A stretch of DNA of 26,269 nt, taken from contig CAYNAW010000019.1 in assembly GCA_964395545.1 (NCBI GenBank), forward strand, positions 1 through 26,269. The letters are read 5' to 3'. Within the stretch, counting starts at the first letter, position 1; each line of letters begins with the position of its first letter. The stretch is from CAYGVX01 sp964395545 (GTDB lineage: Archaea; Thermoproteota; Bathyarchaeia; Bathyarchaeales; SOJC01). The translations under genes were made by a program, and so were the position numbers. This document shows positions 22,811 through 26,269 of this stretch, piece after piece. The notes beneath the pieces are model-generated. The model saw only the letters and a program-made list of their open reading frames with translations, was not told the DNA's origin and made no database searches.

Positions 22811-23566
22811 ATGCAGACTGAACTCGAAAGGGTCTTTGAAAGGCCGAGAACACTCAGACACGTATCGACTCACTACTGCCCCGGCTGCGGGCATGGCATA
22901 GTACACCGCCTCGTGGCTGAAGTCATAGACGAACTTGGAATAAGAGAGAAAACCATCGGCGTGGCCCCAGTGGGCTGCTCCGTCCTCATCTACAACTACC
23001 TCGACATCGACATGTACGAAGCCGCCCATGGCAGAGCACCTGCAGTCGCAACGGGTTGCAAGCGTGTACACCCCGAGCTGGTCGTGTTCACCTACCAAGG
23101 CGACGGTGACTTCGCATCGATCGGAATTGCCGAGGCGATCCATGCTGCAACACGAGGAGAAAAAATCACGACAGTCTTCATAAACAATGCAATCTACGGC
23201 ATGACCGGGGGGCAGATGGCACCCACTACGCTTGTCGGACAGAAGACCACAACCTCTCCTAGAGGGCGGGACCCGGAGCAGGCCGGCTTTCCCATAAGGA
23301 TGTGCGAACTCCTGTCGACTTTGAACGGGGCAGCGTACATAGCTAGAGTGAGCGTGAGCAGTCCAAGGAACATCATTCAAGCCAAGAGAGCCATCAAGAG
23401 GGCCTTTGAAACCCAGATAAGAGGCTTGGGCTACTCGATGGTTGAAGTCTTGTCGCACTGCCCGACAGATTGGCACATGGCCCCTATTGAAGCCGCTAGG
23501 TGGGTCGAAACGAACATGGTTCCCTACTATCCTCTCGGCGAATTCAAGGCGCCGAAGGGGGAATAG
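22811..23566 (+). CDS. 2-oxoacid:ferredoxin oxidoreductase beta subunit (TPP-binding)
   Basis: The 251-residue subunit binds thiamine diphosphate and a 4Fe-4S cluster. Cysteines lie in YCPGCGHG (C23, C26), VGCS (C56) and LSHCPTDW near the end. The TPP motif runs from GDGDFASIG (97-105) to FINNAIYGMTGGQ (123-135), and the segment APTTLVGQKTTTSPRGRD follows, typical of the VOR/KOR group. The start is ATG at 22811 with GGATAGG upstream, 5 bp from the alpha stop. Confidence 0.92.
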   Translation: MQTELERVFERPRTLRHVSTHYCPGCGHGIVHRLVAEVIDELGIREKTIGVAPVGCSVLIYNYLDIDMYEAAHGRAPAVATGCKRVHPELVVFTYQGDGDFASIGIAEAIHAATRGEKITTVFINNAIYGMTGGQMAPTTLVGQKTTTSPRGRDPEQAGFPIRMCELLSTLNGAAYIARVSVSSPRNIIQAKRAIKRAFETQIRGLGYSMVEVLSHCPTDWHMAPIEAARWVETNMVPYYPLGEFKAPKGE

Positions 23567-23569
23567 GCT

Positions 23570-24130
23570 GTGGAAAAGACGAGTGCGAAACCTCTCTATG
23601 CCAACGTTATCATGGCAGGCTTCGGCGGACAGGGACTGATGTTCATCGGGAAGCTTCTGGCATACAGTGCCATGAAAGCAGGGAGACACGTGACTTGGAT
23701 ACCATCTTATGGTCCAGAGATGCGCGGAGGAACTGCCAACTGCACGGTAGTCATATCTGAGGAGGAAATCGGCTCACCCGTGATAACCTCTCCCCAAGCC
23801 TTGATAATCATGAACAATCCCTCGTTGGAGATTTTCGAGCCACGCCTACAGCCCAATGGCACGCTATTCCTTAACACGTCCATGATAACTCGGAAACCTT
23901 CAAGGAAGGACATCGAAGTCATAGCTGTGCCCGCGAACGACATCGCCGCAGAAGTCGGCGAGAAAAGAGCGGCAAACATGGTCATGCTCGGCGCATACAT
24001 AGCACATACAAAGGTGGTCTCAGAAGAAACCCTCCTAGAGGGCGTACGAGAGCTCTTCGCAAAGAAGTCCGAGTTCCTAGGAGTAAACAAACGGGCTTTC
24101 GAGAAGGGACTCGAATACGGCGGACGCTGA
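23570..24130 (+). CDS. 2-oxoacid:ferredoxin oxidoreductase gamma subunit
   Basis: The 186-residue subunit shows VIMAGFGGQGLMFIGKLLAY and PSYGPEMRGGTANCTVVIS, the gamma-subunit motifs of 2-oxoacid oxidoreductases, followed by NMVMLGAYIA. It is last in the four-gene operon. The start is GTG at 23570, 3 bp after the beta stop, with GGGGGAAT as ribosome binding site. The gene order delta-alpha-beta-gamma differs from the por operon's gamma-delta-alpha-beta, so the two operons are not recent duplicates. Confidence 0.92.
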   Translation: MEKTSAKPLYANVIMAGFGGQGLMFIGKLLAYSAMKAGRHVTWIPSYGPEMRGGTANCTVVISEEEIGSPVITSPQALIIMNNPSLEIFEPRLQPNGTLFLNTSMITRKPSRKDIEVIAVPANDIAAEVGEKRAANMVMLGAYIAHTKVVSEETLLEGVRELFAKKSEFLGVNKRAFEKGLEYGGR

Positions 24131-24213
24131 AGTGTTGAAACCTGTGCCATGTCTGTTGGGTTTGAGACGTGAGAAAACCTTAAGAGAGCCCGAACGAATC
24201 GTTGAGAGCACGG

Positions 24214-24221
24214 TATAATAT
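24214..24221 (+). promoter_or_regulatory. TATA box of the alba gene
   Basis: TATAATAT lies 62-69 bp before the GTG start of alba. Transcription would begin near 24240-24245, leaving a leader of about 40 bases that includes the hairpin at 24255-24271. Confidence 0.52.
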
Positions 24222-24254
24222 CTAGCGTACAGATGCCATCATAGACTTCACGGT

Positions 24255-24271
24255 CCTCAAGTGACTTGAGG
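24255..24271 (+). promoter_or_regulatory. Leader hairpin touching the alba ribosome binding site
   Basis: CCTCAAG-TGA-CTTGAGG is a perfect 7-bp inverted repeat with a three-base centre. Its right arm shares GAGG with the ribosome binding site GAGGAGGT just before the alba start. As RNA it could mask the site; as DNA it could be an operator. Either would allow control of alba, but which one applies cannot be told from sequence. Confidence 0.45.
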
Positions 24272-24282
24272 AGGTAGAAAAC

Positions 24283-24609
24283 GTGACGGAAGAAAAACCA
24301 GCAAAACCAGAAAGAAAGCCTAAAGAGGTGGTAAAGACGAGCAACAACGTCGTCCTCATCGGCCATAAACCAGTGATGAACTATGTGGTTGCCTGCCTCA
24401 CCTTCTTCAATTCGGGTGAGAAAAATATCTGCATCAAAGCTAGAGGACGGGCAATCAGCACAGCTGTCGACGCTGTCGAACTGCTGCGACGCGCCTTCGT
24501 TAAAGATGTAGCACTGGAGAGCATCGCTATCGGGACCGAAGAGGTACAAAGAGAAGAGGGAAGAAAGAGCAACGTCTCAACCATCGAGATAATGATGTCG
24601 CGACCCTAG
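24283..24609 (+). CDS. albA: Alba DNA/RNA-binding chromatin protein
   Basis: The 108-residue protein has the Alba fold motifs. NNVVLIGHKPVMNYVVACLT (21-40) is followed by ICIKARGRAISTAVDAVELLRRAF and a beta-hairpin arm with IAIGTEEVQREEGRKSNVSTIEI. Alba dimers coat DNA and RNA and compact the archaeal chromosome. A charged N-terminal tail of about 19 residues precedes the core. In Sulfolobus Alba the loop reads GKKP, with K16 acetylated to weaken DNA binding; here it reads GHKP (H28, K29). The start is GTG at 24283 with GAGGAGGT upstream. Confidence 0.95.
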   Translation: MTEEKPAKPERKPKEVVKTSNNVVLIGHKPVMNYVVACLTFFNSGEKNICIKARGRAISTAVDAVELLRRAFVKDVALESIAIGTEEVQREEGRKSNVSTIEIMMSRP

Positions 24610-24715
24610 ACCGTGGAACCTTCCCTCAGCAACGCTCCAAAGTCGGGTCCCAGGTCCCCGAACGACGACACAAGGACCAGACCCACACTTTTCCTACTTG
24701 TTACTCTAACAGATA

Positions 24716-24723
24716 GCTATAAG
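24716..24723 (+). promoter_or_regulatory. TATA box of the aminotransferase gene
   Basis: GCTATAAG lies about 50 bp before the ATG at 24771, and GAAGGTGAGAT serves as ribosome binding site. The rest of the gap 24610-24770 shows no convincing gene. Confidence 0.48.
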
Positions 24724-24770
24724 AATCGGTTCTCCGTATTGACTAGTCTTCAACGTGAAGGTGAGATAGT

Positions 24771-26108
24771 ATGGCAGATTATCCGAAGATCGTAGTCACC
24801 CCGCCCGGACCTAAGGCACGAGAGCTCGCGAAGCGAGATGAAAGGGTGATTTCACAGTCCTTCGTTCGATTCTACCCGCTCGCAATACAGAGTGGGAAAG
24901 GATGCATAATCCGCGATGTGGATGGCAATGAGTACATCGACTTCAACTCTGGCCTCGTTTGCCTAAATGTTGGGCACAGCCACCCTAAAGTCACAGCGGC
25001 AATCAAGAGCCAGCTGGATCGCTTTCTACATTACTCTGTCACCGACTTCCTATACCACGAGGTAGTAGACGTGGCGGAGAAACTGGTGCAGATAACTCCG
25101 GGCCAAGGGGAGAAGAAGGTCTTTTTCTGCAACAGTGGCGCCGAATCGATTGAGGCGGGAGCGAAGCTTGCAAGATGGCATTCACGACGACAGTCATACA
25201 TTGCCTTCATCGGCGCTTTTCACGGCAGGACCTTCGGCGGAATGTCTTTTACTGCTAGTAAACCCGTTCAGCGGCGTCACTTCTTTCCACTGGTTCCAGG
25301 AGTGACACACGTGCCCTACGGCTATTGCTACCGCTGTCCCTTTAAGCTCACGTTTCCTGACTGCGGCTATTGGTGCGTGGACTTCATCGATGAGTACGTG
25401 CTCCAGAAATACCTCCCGCCGGAAGAAGTTGCAGCGTTCGTCTTCGAGCCGATTCAAGGCGAAGGCGGTTACGTCGTGCCTCCGCCCGATTACTTTCCGC
25501 GGCTCAAGAAGCTGGCTGACAAGTATGGAATACTGATGATGGATGACGAAGTGCAGGCGGGGATGGGAAGAACTGGCAAGTGGTTCGCCATCGAGCACTG
25601 GGGCGTTGAGCCAGACATAGTCTGCGTCGCCAAATCGATCGCCGCAGGTCTTCCCCTCGGAGCAACTGTGGCAAAAGCTGCGTTGATGGATTGGGAAGGA
25701 GGCTCTCACGCGAGCACCTTTGGAGGCAACCCCGTGTCCTGTGCTGCGGCGTCTGCAGTCATCGATGTGATCAAGAGCGAAGGACTACGGGAGAACGCTG
25801 CAAAGGAAGGCGCACACATTATGAAGCGTCTCAAAGAGCTTGAGGCAAAGAGCGAAGTCGTGGGTGACGTCCGCGGGAAGGGTTTGATGGTTGGCATCGA
25901 GCTCGTAGAGGATAAGACAGGTAAAAAACCTGCTTCGAAAAAGGCCGAAGAGGTCATGATGCGCAGTTGGAAGCGCGGTGTAGCTGTGATAACCTGCGGC
26001 AAATCAACTATACGCCTCGTTCCCCCACTCGTCATAACGAGAGAACTCGTAGACGCGGGATTAGACATAATCGAAGACGCCATAAAACAAGTGGAGAAAG
26101 AGGGTTAG
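24771..26108 (+). CDS. Class III aminotransferase (acetylornithine/GABA aminotransferase family)
   Basis: The 445-residue PLP enzyme has the class III motifs: FNSGLVCLNVGHSHP, FFCNSGAESIEAGAKLAR, FHGRTFGG, DDEVQAGMGRTG and VAKSIAAGLPLGA with the Schiff-base lysine K288. An inserted loop carries C186-x2-C189-x8-C198-x3-C202 (CYRCPF, then PDCGYWC). Archaeal relatives with such a loop include 4-aminobutyrate-type aminotransferases and the Pyrococcus broad-specificity amino acid racemases, so the reaction may be transamination or racemisation. It has its own promoter and no operon partner. Substrate is not assigned. Confidence 0.9.
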   Translation: MADYPKIVVTPPGPKARELAKRDERVISQSFVRFYPLAIQSGKGCIIRDVDGNEYIDFNSGLVCLNVGHSHPKVTAAIKSQLDRFLHYSVTDFLYHEVVDVAEKLVQITPGQGEKKVFFCNSGAESIEAGAKLARWHSRRQSYIAFIGAFHGRTFGGMSFTASKPVQRRHFFPLVPGVTHVPYGYCYRCPFKLTFPDCGYWCVDFIDEYVLQKYLPPEEVAAFVFEPIQGEGGYVVPPPDYFPRLKKLADKYGILMMDDEVQAGMGRTGKWFAIEHWGVEPDIVCVAKSIAAGLPLGATVAKAALMDWEGGSHASTFGGNPVSCAAASAVIDVIKSEGLRENAAKEGAHIMKRLKELEAKSEVVGDVRGKGLMVGIELVEDKTGKKPASKKAEEVMMRSWKRGVAVITCGKSTIRLVPPLVITRELVDAGLDIIEDAIKQVEKEG

Positions 26109-26138
26109 ACCCCTCTCTTCTTCTGTCTTGCGGAAACC

Positions 26139-26147
26139 TATTTAAAC
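26139..26147 (+). promoter_or_regulatory. TATA box of the last gene
   Basis: TATTTAAAC lies about 40 bp before the GTG at 26186, and AAGGAG precedes that GTG by nine bases or so. Both support a gene starting here and leaving the window. Confidence 0.52.
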
Positions 26148-26185
26148 CGTCGGAGGGTATTTCTGCAGTTTAAGGAGACAGAGTA

Positions 26186-26269
26186 GTGCCCGAGTTGCAA
26201 CGCTGCTGCGGATGTGACACCGCTCTGCCTTGTAGAAGTGGAGGCATAGAGGGTGAAAACGACGGCCAT
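26186..26269 (+). CDS. 5' end of an unrecognised cysteine-rich protein
   Basis: The first 28 codons run open to the window edge from GTG at 26186. The N-terminus has Cys residues in RCCGCD and LPCRSGG, which suggests a metal-binding knuckle, but too little is present to name a family. A TATA box and AAGGAG ribosome binding site support the start. Confidence 0.5.
   Translation, partial: MPELQRCCGCDTALPCRSGGIEGENDGH

Noticed and set aside
22772..23689. Long open frame (305 codons) antisense to the oxidoreductase beta subunit
   Set aside because: The sense strand encodes a complete TPP-binding subunit; the antisense translation resembles nothing.
24613..24795. 60-codon frame between alba and the aminotransferase
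   Set aside because: It covers the aminotransferase TATA box and start, has no ribosome binding site and no family features.

Overview
The window is archaeal chromosome, with no bacterial-type genes. It carries both subunits of the archaea-specific family D DNA polymerase, an Orc1/Cdc6 initiator, geranylgeranylglyceryl phosphate synthase, Alba, an archaeal Sec61-beta, an Elf1-type zinc-ribbon factor, a DUF2070 membrane protein and archaeal TATA-type promoters. PolD rules out typical Crenarchaeota. Together with the two pyruvate/2-oxoacid:ferredoxin oxidoreductases and several small winged-helix proteins, this suggests an anaerobic, peptide- or acetate-metabolising lineage such as Bathyarchaeia. 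That placement is inference from gene content and remembered homologues, not a tree.

Left part (1-4245): a GC-richer block. It holds the 3' end of an unknown gene, a membrane-anchored coiled-coil winged-helix protein, a convergent nurA-herA pair (nuclease plus translocase for DNA-end processing, with no mre11/rad50 beside it), and a small winged-helix protein. The motif ACGTCACA/TGTGACGT is clustered upstream of the membrane regulator, and a near copy lies in the nurA promoter.

Replication part (4246-13667): a 700-bp gene-free stretch carries four origin-recognition-box-like elements, three on the + strand and one inverted. It leads straight into cdc6 and looks like a replication origin. cdc6 converges on, and overlaps by 8 bp, the PolD small subunit gene. 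Beyond a divergent promoter region come an AbrB/PhoU regulator, then elf1, GGGP synthase and the PolD large subunit. Origin, initiator and both replicative polymerase subunits thus lie within about 9.3 kb.

Middle part (13708-18182): a small winged-helix regulator overlaps a MazG-type pyrophosphohydrolase with a cysteine-rich tail. Then come glyA, a secG/Sec61-beta gene, a divergent LSm-like protein and a DUF2070 protein.

Right part (18193-26269): two four-gene oxidoreductase operons lie back to back. porGDAB (pyruvate) is on the minus strand. A ferredoxin-alpha-beta-gamma operon of the 2-oxoisovalerate/2-oxoglutarate type is on the plus strand. They feed acyl-CoA and reduced ferredoxin into central metabolism. 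Alba, with a hairpin that touches its ribosome binding site, follows, then a class III aminotransferase with a four-cysteine insert and the first 28 codons of a cysteine-rich protein cut by the window edge. I saw no tRNA or rRNA genes, CRISPR arrays or insertion sequences.
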